The notes: generated from the sequence alone by a model not told the origin. Shown: positions 48,024-56,182, counted from the stretch's first letter. The stretch: 64,000 nt of DNA from Bradyrhizobium sp. Gha (GCF_900113735.1 NZ_FOQM01000001.1:1-64000); one strand, 5' to 3'. Made by a program: numbers and translations.

Positions 48024-48383
48024 ATGGCTGCGATATTTCTCGTCGAAGACGAAGTCCTCATCCGGATGATGATCGCCGACATGGCGACTGACCTCGGCCA
48101 CAGGATCGCGGCCGAAATCGGCGACGTGAAGGGAGCTCTGAAGCACGCCGCCCAGACGAGCTTCGATGTCGCGATCCTGGATGTGCAGCTTCTCGACGGA
48201 AGCAGCGAACCGATCGCCGATCTGCTGACGGCCCGAAACATCCCCTTCGCCTTCGCGAGCGGTTACGGGTCGGGCGGTCTGCCCGAGCGCTTCAAGGATC
48301 GGCCAATCCTGCGAAAGCCGTTCGAAGCCGCCGAGCTTCAAAGGTGCATCGAAGAGTTGCTGTCGAGTCAGAAGACCGACTAG
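48024..48383 (+). CDS. single-domain response regulator
   Basis: A 119-residue receiver. Acidic pair in FLVEDEVLIRMMI, phospho-Asp in VAILDVQLLDGSS, PFAFASGYGSGGLP (FATGYG-like) and Lys in ILRKPFEAAEL. No output domain. Its closest style is that of HWE-kinase partners, like the regulator at 44.0 kb, but no kinase adjoins it. ATG at 48024 follows AACGGAACGACGCCCG. Confidence 0.9.
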   Translation: MAAIFLVEDEVLIRMMIADMATDLGHRIAAEIGDVKGALKHAAQTSFDVAILDVQLLDGSSEPIADLLTARNIPFAFASGYGSGGLPERFKDRPILRKPFEAAELQRCIEELLSSQKTD

Positions 48384-48461
48384 CTCCGGCAATCAAGAAG
48401 AGAAGCACGCGAATTAACATAGCCGATTGGCGTGCCGCCACGGTGCCGCGATACTCACGGC

Positions 48462-48707
48462 ATGACGGATCCATTGTTCGAGCGAGCCGAACGGGCCATC
48501 GAAGAGAGCACTTCGCTACGGCGCGACCGCCACGCCCTCGCGGAGCGCTTCAGCGGCATGGCCGCGAAAGTGCGAAGCGCGGTCGCCGCAAGCGAAATAG
48601 CCCGAGCCCAAGCGCGAGCGGAATGGAACCGGCGGAACCCGTGCGGCGTTGAGGCAGCAACCGAAGAGGAATCCGATGGAGACCTTCCCTCTCCCCAGAA
48701 TCCTTGA
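48462..48707 (+). CDS. small hypothetical helical protein
   Basis: An 81-residue protein, MTDPLFERAERAIEESTSLR..., two charged helices likely (ALAERFSGMAAKVRSAVAAS) and an acidic tail. It overlaps the next gene by 32 bp in a different frame. No family recognised. Confidence 0.5.
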   Translation: MTDPLFERAERAIEESTSLRRDRHALAERFSGMAAKVRSAVAASEIARAQARAEWNRRNPCGVEAATEEESDGDLPSPQNP

Positions 48708-48870
48708 ACTGCTCATCACCGGGGAGCTGGATCGTCAGGCCTGCCTACGCTTCGATGCCAGATCCGAGACCGTCGAGCGCCTTGCGGTTGCTCAGGAGAT
48801 GATTTGGCGCTCCAGTCGGTTGCTGGCCCAAACCAAAACCACTTCGATCACGCAAGTCCGGAGCACGTAG
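48676..48870 (+). CDS. small hypothetical protein
   Basis: A 64-residue protein beginning METFPLPRILELLITGELDR. Strand/helix composition appears protein-like (QACLRFDARSETVERLAVAQ). GAAGAGGAATCCG precedes the ATG. It overlaps the upstream gene by 32 bp. Function unknown. Confidence 0.55.
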   Translation: METFPLPRILELLITGELDRQACLRFDARSETVERLAVAQEMIWRSSRLLAQTKTTSITQVRST

Positions 48871-48954
48871 CCCCTCAACTCCGGACTTCCGCGGCTCGCC
48901 GGCGAAGGGCCGTTCCCGACTGCGTCCAGACCGGATCCGGACTGGGCAATCACG

Positions 48955-49140
48955 TCATTTCGGATCGGTCGGCGGCTTTAGCGGTCCGTCGAGCCAACCT
49001 CGGACGGTCGGCGAACGCATCGGATCATGATCGCACGCTGCGCAAACATAGCGCTGCCGCCCCGCCGCAGCGTCCGCAACGGCCGTCATCGGCTTGCCGC
49101 ACGTCGGGCACAGCTTGCGGCTCGCGTAGAGCACTGCCAT
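48955..49140 (-). CDS. small zinc-ribbon protein
   Basis: A 61-residue protein with CPTCGKPM and CAACDHD, a two-knuckle zinc ribbon. Otherwise basic and Pro-rich at the end (WLDGPLKPPTDPK). GGGGAAATCCG lies before the ATG at 49140. Three similar zinc-ribbon genes occur in this accessory region (also 51136 and 57356). Role unknown; nucleic-acid binding is possible. Confidence 0.65.
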   Translation of the reverse strand: MAVLYASRKLCPTCGKPMTAVADAAAGRQRYVCAACDHDPMRSPTVRGWLDGPLKPPTDPK

Positions 49141-49289
49141 CGGATTTCCCCTGCCGGCTTCAGCGTATTTCGATCTAGGCCGCCAGCGCAACAGTGTCGC
49201 ATAAAATATTGGACGAGCGCCGAAGCTCTTGACCTCGCCGCCGCCGGACATTGAAATCCAGCTTTCAGTGATGTTGCGGGGGTGGCGTC

Positions 49290-49484
49290 GTGGAAGAGTT
49301 CTACAGGGGCTTCGCGCAGCGGGCACGCGATCTTGCGGAGAAGGCGGACCCGTTCACTAGGCGGCGGCTGCTCGACCTCGCCAAGAGGTACGACATCAAG
49401 AGCACCGGCTCGAGCTACGGGCGGGCGCCGGCACCGCGCGCCACGCCGCCGAATGCGCTGTTCTCCGGCTCCGGCGAGGCCTGA
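49290..49484 (+). CDS. small hypothetical protein, GTG start
   Basis: A 64-residue protein starting at GTG 49290, MEEFYRGFAQRARDLAEKAD, then FTRRRLLDLAKRYDIK. A helical pair followed by a Pro/Ala/Ser tail. GGGGGTGG lies 4 nt upstream. It resembles small helical proteins frequent in rhizobia; function unknown. Confidence 0.6.
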   Translation: MEEFYRGFAQRARDLAEKADPFTRRRLLDLAKRYDIKSTGSSYGRAPAPRATPPNALFSGSGEA

Positions 49485-49837
49485 CACCGGACCTACGCCC
49501 GGGCCCGGACCTCTTCCAGCTTCTCTCTCTGCTTGTCCCAGCGCCTCGCTTCGGCTTCGGCGCGCTGGTCCAAGCTGTCTCCCGCGCGACGGCCTTATGG
49601 AACAGATTGCTGCCTCCCCCCACGCGTCGCGCGCGGCCTTCTTAGAAGGTGCCGCGATCGTAAGATCGTAGAACCCGAGCGAGGTCTGATAGGCCCTGAG
49701 AACCTTCGAGTGACGCCGGCCTCAGTGCCGAGTACCCATTGCCCGTCGGCATCGAGGCAAGGCCGCTGCCTGCCTTCGGATAGGGATGGAGGTGGCGGTC
49801 TCCGAGAGCCCGAGTGCGTGAGGCTCGACGCTCCGGA

Positions 49838-50260
49838 TCACCACCAGCTGCCCGCGAAGGCGTCCTGCCGATCGAAAGCGAGCCGTGGTTCAGGCGACTT
49901 TCTCCGCAATCTCGCCCACCGTTTCTTCTTCGGACGAGCTTCCACACGTTTGGCCGCATGCGGTTCGACCTTGATCTCGGAAAGCGGCGTTGCAGGTATT
50001 GCGGCGAGCGCCTCCCGCGCTGAACCCCGGCGCTCTTCTGGAATGGGTTCTGCCGACGTGACCGCCGGGATGTCGGCGCGCGGACGCGTGTCGAACACGA
50101 TCTTCTCCGGAAGGCTCCTCGCCGAGCGGATCCTGATCGTGGTCCTGTCGAGGTCAGTCTCGTCGGTACGCACGACGGCGGCCGGTAGGTACCGGTCGGC
50201 TGCGAAGAGCAGAGCGAGCAGAATCCCGCCCACAAATACGAAGTACCGAAAAATCGGCAT
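49838..50260 (-). CDS. hypothetical single-pass membrane protein
   Basis: A 140-residue protein with a membrane helix at residues 5-22 (RYFVFVGGILLALLFAADRY), a short extracytoplasmic strand region with IRIRSARSLPEKIVFDTRP, and a basic tail (KKKRWARLRRKSPEPRL). ATG at 50260. No family recognised. Separated by 103 bp from the DUF1236 gene upstream on the same strand. Confidence 0.6.
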   Translation of the reverse strand: MPIFRYFVFVGGILLALLFAADRYLPAAVVRTDETDLDRTTIRIRSARSLPEKIVFDTRPRADIPAVTSAEPIPEERRGSAREALAAIPATPLSEIKVEPHAAKRVEARPKKKRWARLRRKSPEPRLAFDRQDAFAGSWW

Positions 50261-50363
50261 GGAAGAACCGCCGCTCGCAAATCAAGGGAAATCGCTTCTC
50301 GGCGACTGTCGAGCGCCGGCTTGCGGCGGGGCGCCTCCTCCAGCGCGACCCGCCGCGGCGGAC

Positions 50364-50705
50364 TTAGTCCACCTCTTGGACCACGGTGCGCGTGGACGGA
50401 TCGACGAGCATGACGCGCTCGCCCGAGTAAACGTAACGGTACTTGGTGAGCGAGGGACCCCACTCCGCGGGCACCGCTTCGAGTTCGACATCGCGCGGCA
50501 CCGGCTGGCCGACGACGATCTTCTCGCGTGTTTCGACGGGACGGATCTTGTGCTCGGTCACGTAGGTATGGATTTTGGTGCGGTATTCAGGCTCGATCTG
50601 CACGGCAGCGTGGCCGGCGCCGGTGGTGGTGACCACCGTCGACTGAGCGAACGCGCCGGTCGAGATCAGCGCGGCGGCCGCGGACATCAGCAGCAGCTTC
50701 TTCAT
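50364..50705 (-). CDS. DUF1236 secreted protein
   Basis: A 113-residue exported protein. A signal peptide (residues 1-20, ending AFAQ) is followed by the DUF1236 module: KIHTYVTEHKIRPVETREKI and ELEAVPAEWGPSLTKYRYVY. RVMLVDPSTRTVVQEVD is the typical ending. Function unknown; periplasmic. ATG at 50705 follows GCGAGGAGAGACTT. Confidence 0.82.
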   Translation of the reverse strand: MKKLLLMSAAAALISTGAFAQSTVVTTTGAGHAAVQIEPEYRTKIHTYVTEHKIRPVETREKIVVGQPVPRDVELEAVPAEWGPSLTKYRYVYSGERVMLVDPSTRTVVQEVD

Positions 50706-50890
50706 AAGTCTCTCCTCGCCGCAGGATGCGGCGCTGCATGAACCGATGAATGATGGCAATCGTTCCGCAGTCCGGCAGGAAGACTTCCACTTTTTCCCGC
50801 CGGCTGATCGAAGCGAAACGCTTAACCGAGGCCACGTCGCATCCGTTCCTGAAATAGCAACGGAGCGACTGTGAGGCTGCGCCGGCGCCT

Positions 50891-51136
50891 TCAGCCGTCC
50901 TTCAGCGCGTCCTTGATGTCCCTCACGGGCCAGCTCTCGCCCATAGGCCTGACGCGCACCTTCCCGCCGCCACCGACCAGCTCATGGGTGGCGACCTCGT
51001 CCTCGACTTCGACGACCGTCAGTTCGGTCTCCGGCTTCCAATTGAGCGTCAGGTCGAGATCCCCCGGAAAGATCTGCCAGCGCGAGCCGTCCTCGAGCTC
51101 GACGATGTGGCTCTCGGAATGGGAGCGGATCTTCAT
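50891..51136 (-). CDS. small hypothetical beta-rich protein
   Basis: An 81-residue protein, MKIRSHSESHIVELEDGSRW..., then WQIFPGDLDLTLNWKPETEL, with alternating pattern suggesting a small beta barrel. Its ATG shares one base with the stop of the upstream zinc-ribbon gene (TGATG), so both are co-translated. Function unknown. Confidence 0.68.
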   Translation of the reverse strand: MKIRSHSESHIVELEDGSRWQIFPGDLDLTLNWKPETELTVVEVEDEVATHELVGGGGKVRVRPMGESWPVRDIKDALKDG

Positions 51137-51330
51137 CAGGCCGCATCAAGAGTCCGAGGGGGATCGCGCTGCACGGACGGGCGCCGCAGCCGGCCGGCTT
51201 CGTCACCGTGGCACCTTGGGCACCTGAACCGGATATCCGACTGCGGGGATGACGTGCGCTGCAGGTTCGCAGCCATGGGCCAAGCGCCGCAGCGGGGGCA
51301 TTTTTCCAAGAGGGTCTCGGTTTCGATCAT
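51136..51330 (-). CDS. small zinc-ribbon protein
   Basis: A 64-residue protein with CPRCGAWPM and FRCPRCHGDEAG, a classic zinc ribbon between residues 11 and 40. ATG at 51330; GGAACCGTCACG upstream has a GGA ribosome site. It is followed by the beta-rich gene with a one-base overlap. Role unknown. Confidence 0.65.
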   Translation of the reverse strand: MIETETLLEKCPRCGAWPMAANLQRTSSPQSDIRFRCPRCHGDEAGRLRRPSVQRDPPRTLDAA

Positions 51331-51501
51331 CGTGACGGTTCCTTCAAGGCGAGGCCCCGTGGTTGCGAACGGCCTGCACTTGCACAGGTTCCTGCCTCGC
51401 CGTCTGCCGGCACGGACACGTCCATTCGTGAACCAACAATCGCTTTTGCCGTTGTGCCGGCATCCGGACGCCTCGACTGCGCGTGCCCCGAAACGGCAAC
51501 C

Positions 51502-51942
51502 ATGAAGACCTACTCGCACCAGCATCTCGATTCAGCCGGCGTTTGGGACCGGACCTACCTCGAGTCGCTAATCCGCGAGGATTTCGAGCGATGCCATCCC
51601 GGCGAGACGCTGGAGGATCTCAAGCGGCGTGCGTCGTTTTCGAGAGAGGACAGAGGCCTGCTGCGGGACTGGATGACGGTCGCCGCTGGCCGCGCCGCGG
51701 CCGCACGCAGGTCAAAGAACGCTAACGATCAGCCGCCACTCTTACGGGCTGGATCGAAGAGGAAACTCACAACGGCCCGGTTCAAGCAGGTGAGGTCCCG
51801 GTATCGAGGAGCTGCGAGACGGCGGCAGCCAATTGCGCCGGCGCAAAGGGCTTCTGAACCAGGACGCTGCCGTCGACGCCCTGCGATTGCCAGTCAGGCG
51901 CGCTCGCGCTCGTCATGTAGACCACAGGAAAGCCAGGCGTGA
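51502..51942 (+). CDS. hypothetical protein, probably extended at its C-terminus
   Basis: Starts MKTYSHQHLDSAGVWDRTYL. Residues 1-85 look like a compact helical domain (LESLIREDFERCHPGETLED). From about residue 88 the sequence becomes Arg-rich and overlaps 161 bp of an antisense response regulator, so the natural stop was probably lost. Family unknown. Only the N-terminal part is likely meaningful. Confidence 0.55.
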   Translation: MKTYSHQHLDSAGVWDRTYLESLIREDFERCHPGETLEDLKRRASFSREDRGLLRDWMTVAAGRAAAARRSKNANDQPPLLRAGSKRKLTTARFKQVRSRYRGAARRRQPIAPAQRASEPGRCRRRPAIASQARSRSSCRPQESQA

Positions 51943-52174
51943 TTTCCCTGATCTGCCGCGCCAGTTCCCAGCCGCTGATGCCATCACCCAGGTTGATGTC
52001 CGTCACCAGGACCCGACATCCCTCGCGGCCATCGCAAAAAGTGCACATGGCCTCCTCCCCCGAATGGACCGAGCAGGCGTCGAAACCGCCGTCGGACAAG
52101 GCGTCCTCGACGAAGCTTGCGATGAGAACTTCATCCTCCACGACCAGAACACGAACGGCATCACTCACTTTCAA
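51782..52174 (-). CDS. single-domain response regulator
   Basis: A 130-residue receiver: LVVEDEVLIASFVEDAL, phospho-Asp in VLVTDINLGDGISGWELAR, Thr in VVYMTSASAPD and Lys in LVQKPFAPAQL. No output domain. ATG at 52174. It is one of three single-domain regulators in this region; no kinase adjoins it. It overlaps the tail of the convergent hypothetical gene. Confidence 0.9.
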   Translation of the reverse strand: MKVSDAVRVLVVEDEVLIASFVEDALSDGGFDACSVHSGEEAMCTFCDGREGCRVLVTDINLGDGISGWELARQIREITPGFPVVYMTSASAPDWQSQGVDGSVLVQKPFAPAQLAAAVSQLLDTGTSPA

Positions 52175-52285
52175 ATCTCCTCGGCGACCGACCCGGGTCG
52201 TCTCGCGTGCGGCAGTGCGCTGGTCCGCAGTCCGGCGGAAGAGCGACCTCCGCCGTCAGCCAGCCAGGCAACGTAATGAGCCGTG

Positions 52286-52651
52286 TCAAGCCACCGGCAC
52301 ACCGTAATAGGCGTTCACCGAGCGCGTCGTCGCCGGGTCGCTCCAATTCCAACTGCTCTCGTCGGCGTATTTGGGGGCGTCGCGGAGCTGGTCCTGGGAA
52401 ATGCCGGTGACTACATAGCCGCCGAGGTTGGTGTCGTATTTCAGTGTCTGCCATGGCAGCGGATAGTGATCGTCGCCGATGCCGAGCAGGCCGCCGAAGC
52501 TGAGCACCGCGTACGACATCTTGCCGCTGATCTTGTCGATCATGACGCGCTCGATGTAGCCCACCTTTTCGCCCTTTGCGTCGTACGCGTTCGTGCCCTC
52601 GACCTTGTCGCTGCCGATCAGGCTGAACGTCTCGCGATCTTCCATGGTCAT
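52286..52651 (-). CDS. PRC-barrel domain protein
   Basis: A 121-residue protein. FSLIGSDKVEGTNAYDAKGE followed by KVGYIERVMIDKISGKM and YAVLSFGGLLGIGDDHYPLP is the PRC-barrel fold found in photosynthetic reaction centre H subunits, RimM and many stress proteins. DESSWNWSDPATTRSVNAYY is the usual tail in rhizobial members. ATG at 52651 follows CCAGGAGGTCAAC, a near-ideal ribosome site. Confidence 0.88.
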   Translation of the reverse strand: MTMEDRETFSLIGSDKVEGTNAYDAKGEKVGYIERVMIDKISGKMSYAVLSFGGLLGIGDDHYPLPWQTLKYDTNLGGYVVTGISQDQLRDAPKYADESSWNWSDPATTRSVNAYYGVPVA

Positions 52652-52809
52652 GTTGACCTCCTGGGTGTTGTCTTCGGGAATCAACGGGGCCACGATGCCT
52701 CTGTTCCTGGCACAATCCGCGGCGAAATGTTGATTTGCCAGGGATGAAGCGGCCGGATCGGATGACGCGCCGCAATGTGCCGGACGAAGTCGGCGAGCGG
52801 AGTTAGAGC

Positions 52810-53001
52810 ATGGAGCTGACCGATCTGGAGCGAAATTTTCTGAGGAAGCTCCTCGGCGAATCCCGGGTCAGCCCGCCGACGTTCGACCATGAAATCGTGG
52901 CGCGGCTCGTGGAGCTCGGTCTCGTGGAAACCGAACCGCTTCCATCCGGAGATATCGAGTATCGCATGACCGAGGCCGGACGGGCGGCGGCTACCGCGTG
53001 A
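52810..53001 (+). CDS. small winged-helix-like hypothetical protein
   Basis: A 63-residue protein, MELTDLERNFLRKLLGESRV, with a helix-turn-helix look (FDHEIVARLVELGLVETEPL) and a closing wing-like strand (SGDIEYRMTEAGRAAA). The pattern of a short winged helix is suggestive only. ATG at 52810; the sequence before it (GAGTTAGAGC) is a weak ribosome site. Confidence 0.6.
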   Translation: MELTDLERNFLRKLLGESRVSPPTFDHEIVARLVELGLVETEPLPSGDIEYRMTEAGRAAATA

Positions 53002-53249
53002 ACCACAGATCGGCGAGCCGCGGGCAGATCGGAGGAACGATAGCCTTGCCGCCCTATTGAACTGCAGGGACCGTCGCCCGCCGTTGAACTACGGCGCCTG
53101 TCGCGGATAGCCAAAGGTCTCACGACCCGCTATTCAGAACTAGCGCTCGCGAGGATAGCCAAAGGCGACGGCCTCTCGGACTTCCGTGTTCTCGAAGCCA
53201 CGGGCATAGGCTCGCGCCCACCCCCCGCGAGGGCCTCCCCGCATCGGCC

Positions 53250-53735
53250 TTATCTGCCCATCAGCGAGAGACTGATGCGCGTTACGACTTGGTCCCACTG
53301 GCGCTCTTCGCTCGCCGGGTAGTTGATCAGGACGCAGTGGATCAATCCGCTCGAGAAGTTGCACCGGTCGTACCAGACCTTGTCGCCCTTATAACTGGAC
53401 ACTGCGAAAAACCGAGGCGTCGTTCGCTTGTACTGAATGCGCGCGGGCGGATGCTTCTTTGCGAGAAATGCAGCTGGTGAATCGTTCGAGACGTTGGGCG
53501 TGGCCTGTATCGTAAGGTCGGCTCGGCCGTCAGCCGTCCGAAATCGCTGTCCGTACCCGTCCGGACGGCCCGCTTCTTCGGTAAAGATCGAGGCCGGGAA
53601 ATCGACAGAGGTGCCTGTCTGCGGGATGGAATACGTCGTCCATCTCACCGGTTGCGCCGAGACCGTGGAGTTCGGGGCGACAAGTCCGAGAACGAGCGCC
53701 GACACTGCCGATTTAATCGCGTCTCCCTCCAACAC
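53250..53735 (-). CDS. exported hypothetical protein
   Basis: A 161-residue protein with a signal peptide (residues 1-27, ending VSA). Mature part: WTTYSIPQTGTSVDFPASIF, ADLTIQATPNVSNDSPAAFL and SYKGDKVWYDRCNFSSGLIH, a beta-rich secreted domain with two Cys (CNF and CVL) that could form a disulfide. Function unknown. The start ATG at 53735 follows GGAGGGAGACGCG-like purines. Confidence 0.65.
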   Translation of the reverse strand: MLEGDAIKSAVSALVLGLVAPNSTVSAQPVRWTTYSIPQTGTSVDFPASIFTEEAGRPDGYGQRFRTADGRADLTIQATPNVSNDSPAAFLAKKHPPARIQYKRTTPRFFAVSSYKGDKVWYDRCNFSSGLIHCVLINYPASEERQWDQVVTRISLSLMGR

Positions 53736-53756
53736 TATGGAGGCCCGATCCGGAAA

Positions 53757-53984
53757 TCACTTCTGGCCCGACGGCGCCTGGGCATTCGAATTGTTCGGGT
53801 TCTGCTTGTTGGCATCATGATGGCCGATCGCGCAGCCGGCGGCAGCGCCGAGCTTACCGTGGCCTGCCATGTGGCCGGCGACGCCGCCGACGATGGCGCC
53901 CTTGATGCAGCCGTTGGCGTCCGCGCCAGAGACCGAAGCGAGCGCCATTGCGGCCACGCATGCCGCCATGCAGATCCACTTCAT
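53757..53984 (-). CDS. small exported glycine-zipper-like protein
   Basis: A 75-residue protein with signal peptide (MKWICMAACVAAMALASVSG) and a glycine-rich repeat CIKGAIVGGVAGHMAGHGKL followed by GAAAGCAIGHHDANKQ. The GxxxG spacing resembles glycine-zipper membrane segments. Tail is Asn/Gln-rich. It lies 21 bp upstream of the exported protein gene on the same strand and may be co-transcribed. Confidence 0.62.
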   Translation of the reverse strand: MKWICMAACVAAMALASVSGADANGCIKGAIVGGVAGHMAGHGKLGAAAGCAIGHHDANKQNPNNSNAQAPSGQK

Positions 53985-54153
53985 GAGCTCGGTTTCAGCG
54001 AGATCAATTCCGTCCGGAGGCGGTCGTTCCCGCTGCGGGCACGTTCCTGACGGCATCTCCGCAATTCACTCATCGGCAGCGAAGTCGGCGTCGTCTCGTC
54101 AAGGAGCAAGTCGCGGGCCTCCGAGTTTTCCCTCCGCTGGAGCGAAATCGTTC

Positions 54154-54831
54154 ATGCATGGAGAGGTCGTGCGCGCGGTCAAGGAGAGCAAACGGTCCAA
54201 GAGGTCCCGGTTCCTCCGCGACGCGATGGTCGACGTGCAGATTGCCGCCCGCGGCATTCGCAGCAGGCGCGTCCTGCTGGCGATGCGGCAGCTCCCCCGC
54301 GAGATTTTCCTCGAGCGGCGGTTCGCGGAAGCCGCGTACGAAGACTGCGCGGTACCGATCCCGAAAGGGCAGACCATTTCTCAGCCCTACATCGTCGCCA
54401 GGATGCTCGAGGCTGCCGCGATCGCCAAATCGGACCGGGTTCTGGAGATCGGCGCGGGTTCGGGTTATCTGGCGGCACTCGCCGCCAAGCTGGGGCGGGA
54501 GGTTTGCGCGCTCGAACGCCACGAGGCATTGGGGCAGCGCGCCCGGTCGCGCCTTCAGCATCTCGGCTGCCGCAATGTGGATCTTCGTCATGGCGACGGC
54601 ACCACAGGATGGCCGGAAGGCGGCGAGTTCGACGTGATCCTGGTGTCGGCCGCCAGCGCGCAGATACCCGTCGTCCTCAAGGCTCAACTAGCTCCGTCGG
54701 GACGACTTCTCATCCCGCTCGGCGATCCGGACGGTGTGCAGTGGCTGACGAAGCTGACACGCGAGCCGGACGGTAGTTTCATCGAGGAAAGGATAGAGGA
54801 GGTCCGCTTCGTTCCTCTGATCTCCGACTGA
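54154..54831 (+). CDS. pcm: protein-L-isoaspartate O-methyltransferase
   Basis: A 225-residue SAM-dependent enzyme that repairs isoaspartyl residues. Family marks: AYEDCAVPIPKGQTISQPYI near residue 65, SAM loop RVLEIGAGSGYLAALAAKLG, RHGDGTTGWPEGGEFDVILV and VSAASAQIPVVLKAQL with the Pro that follows. The first 25 residues are basic. ATG at 54154; another ATG at MVDVQIAARGI would remove about 25 residues. A bidirectional terminator follows. Confidence 0.92.
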   Translation: MHGEVVRAVKESKRSKRSRFLRDAMVDVQIAARGIRSRRVLLAMRQLPREIFLERRFAEAAYEDCAVPIPKGQTISQPYIVARMLEAAAIAKSDRVLEIGAGSGYLAALAAKLGREVCALERHEALGQRARSRLQHLGCRNVDLRHGDGTTGWPEGGEFDVILVSAASAQIPVVLKAQLAPSGRLLIPLGDPDGVQWLTKLTREPDGSFIEERIEEVRFVPLISD

Positions 54832-54858
54832 ACGCCCGCTCGCCGTCTCAATTGGCGC

Positions 54859-54888
54859 AAAAAGACCGCCCGGAGGCGGCTAGTTTTT
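54859..54888. terminator. bidirectional terminator between pcm and csbD
   Basis: CCGCC-CGGA-GGCGG stem (54866-54879) with AAAAA on the left and TTTTT on the right. It lies 27 bp after pcm (plus) and 18 bp after the csbD-like gene (minus), serving both convergent transcripts. Confidence 0.82.
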
Positions 54889-54906
54889 GATCTTCGCTTC
54901 TTCTGC

Positions 54907-55098
54907 TTACTTCTTGAGGGCGTCAGCGGCGTCCCGCGCTGCATCTTTTACGTCCCCCGCGGCGTTGTGGGCGGATCCCTTGGCCTTATCGATCTTGCCT
55001 TCGGTTTTCATGTCCTTATCGCCAGTGAGCTTGCCAGCACCTTCTTTGATGGCGCCTTTTGCCTTGTCGGCGGCGCCCTTCACATGTTCGCGGTCCAT
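54907..55098 (-). CDS. CsbD-like stress protein
   Basis: A 63-residue protein: MDREHVKGAADKAKGAIKEG, KLTGDKDMKTEGKIDKAKGS and a DVKDAARDAAD tail, the Lys/Ala/Gly-rich CsbD pattern. CsbD is a general-stress protein of unknown mechanism, natively helical or disordered. ATG at 55098 follows AAAGGATACGATC. Confidence 0.9.
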   Translation of the reverse strand: MDREHVKGAADKAKGAIKEGAGKLTGDKDMKTEGKIDKAKGSAHNAAGDVKDAARDAADALKK

Positions 55099-55343
55099 GA
55101 TCGTATCCTTTGCTGTCCGGAAGATCAGCACAACGAAAGTGTTGCCGCTGGGGTTCCTCGCAGAACAAAGCACGGTGTTTTCAACGAACACTCTGAACGG
55201 GCCCTTGCCCGAACAAGGCAGGGCGCAGGGTATGTTCCTTAAACCCTTTCCCCAGGATCATTTCGCGGTGTCGTGATTTTACCGCCGTAGAACGACTGAC
55301 GGACAAAGTTTGAAACCGCTGAGGTAGCGCGGCGTTGAGCGGG

Positions 55344-55454
55344 ATGGATGACGGAGAACTCAAGGCACGCACCGAACAAGCCCTTGTCGTGGTGACTCTA
55401 AGCACCGCAACCGTGATCGCGTGCGTCGCTCTATTGGTCTCTTCCGGGATCTAA
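55344..55454 (+). CDS. 36-residue single-pass membrane peptide
   Basis: MDDGELKARTEQALVVVTLS then a hydrophobic helix to VALLVSSGI, stop TAA at 55452-55454. The acidic N-terminus followed by one membrane span is typical of small inner-membrane proteins. GAGCGGG lies next to the start. Too short for usual gene finders, and could be chance. Confidence 0.4.
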   Translation: MDDGELKARTEQALVVVTLSTATVIACVALLVSSGI

Positions 55455-55562
55455 AGCAACTATGCACGCACTTCCCCTATGGGGCGGCGTCGGGCCCGCG
55501 CGCAAGGCCCTGTCCCAAGATCAAGTCAACGGTGAACTCAGTCATCGAGTGCCCTTGAGCTA

Positions 55563-55727
55563 TCATCTGAAATCGATGCCCCGCAGCACGATGCCCGGCG
55601 GCGTGCCTTCGAACTCGGTCGCACGATATTTGCTCGCAGCTTGCGCTTCGATGCAATTCCTTAGGCGGGTGAATTGGGCTTCCCGCTGCTCGGGCCTGAC
55701 TTGCGGCCCGCGCTCCAGGTAGTCCAT
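55563..55727 (-). CDS. 54-residue hypothetical protein
   Basis: From ATG 55727: MDYLERGPQVRPEQREAQFT then RLRNCIEAQAASKYRATEFE and PPGIVLRGIDFR, stop at 55563. The composition is protein-like with a helix and a final strand. The region upstream of the ATG stays open to VISISA but no better start is seen. No family recognised. Confidence 0.5.
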   Translation of the reverse strand: MDYLERGPQVRPEQREAQFTRLRNCIEAQAASKYRATEFEGTPPGIVLRGIDFR

Positions 55728-55827
55728 CGCAGAGATGGAGATGACGCAGTAACCTGCCTAACGCCGCCATGCATCGAGAACCGGATGATCATCCGGTGAT
55801 ATTCGTGGCTGATGAATCGTCCGCTGG

Positions 55828-56139
55828 TCAATCCGTTACGTGATTGCGATCCCGGTCGACAGTTGGCGAAATCGTCGAACAGCGGTGCCACCGGTGCGCG
55901 ATGGCGCGCATCTCGGCAAGCAAACTTGCAGCATAGAGGTTGAGCAGATGGCGTGCCTTCACAGCCGCTTCCGGCCAGGACGCGGGAGGAACGGTCATCA
56001 TGCGGCTTTCGAGATCAGCCTCGCGCTCGCGCAGCTCCCGGAGATTGGCCTCGACGTCAGCCAAGGCGCGGCGCAGGTCGGTGGCCTTCTGCGTGGCGAT
56101 CCCGCGGCGCTTGTCGAGATCGACCGGCAGATCAGTCAT
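55828..56139 (-). pseudogene. duplicate of the MTDLPVDLDK gene, 3' end frameshifted
   Basis: Starts MTDLPVDLDKRRGIATQKAT and follows the paralog at 61479-61775 nearly residue for residue to AASLLAEM. After that the frame differs (RAIAHRWHRC), while the neighbouring frame reads RHRAPVAPLFDDFA, matching the paralog's RHRALVAALFDDFA. A one-base deletion near 55911 explains it. DNA similarity continues 20 bp upstream of the start, into what at the other locus is the tail of a different gene. Confidence 0.75.
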
Positions 56140-56182
56140 GGACGATACTCGCGTCCACAGCTGTTGAAGGCGGACCTTTGCG

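Noticed and set aside
49493..49600. Short minus-strand frame reading LDQRAEAEARRWDKQREK
   Set aside because: Protein-like and charged but only about 27-33 residues with a TTG start and no ribosome site, so not called.
53105..53165. 13-bp direct repeat GGATAGCCAAAGG (53105 and 53153)
   Set aside because: Only two copies in a gene-free gap, with no further structure; not enough for a repeat array or attachment site.
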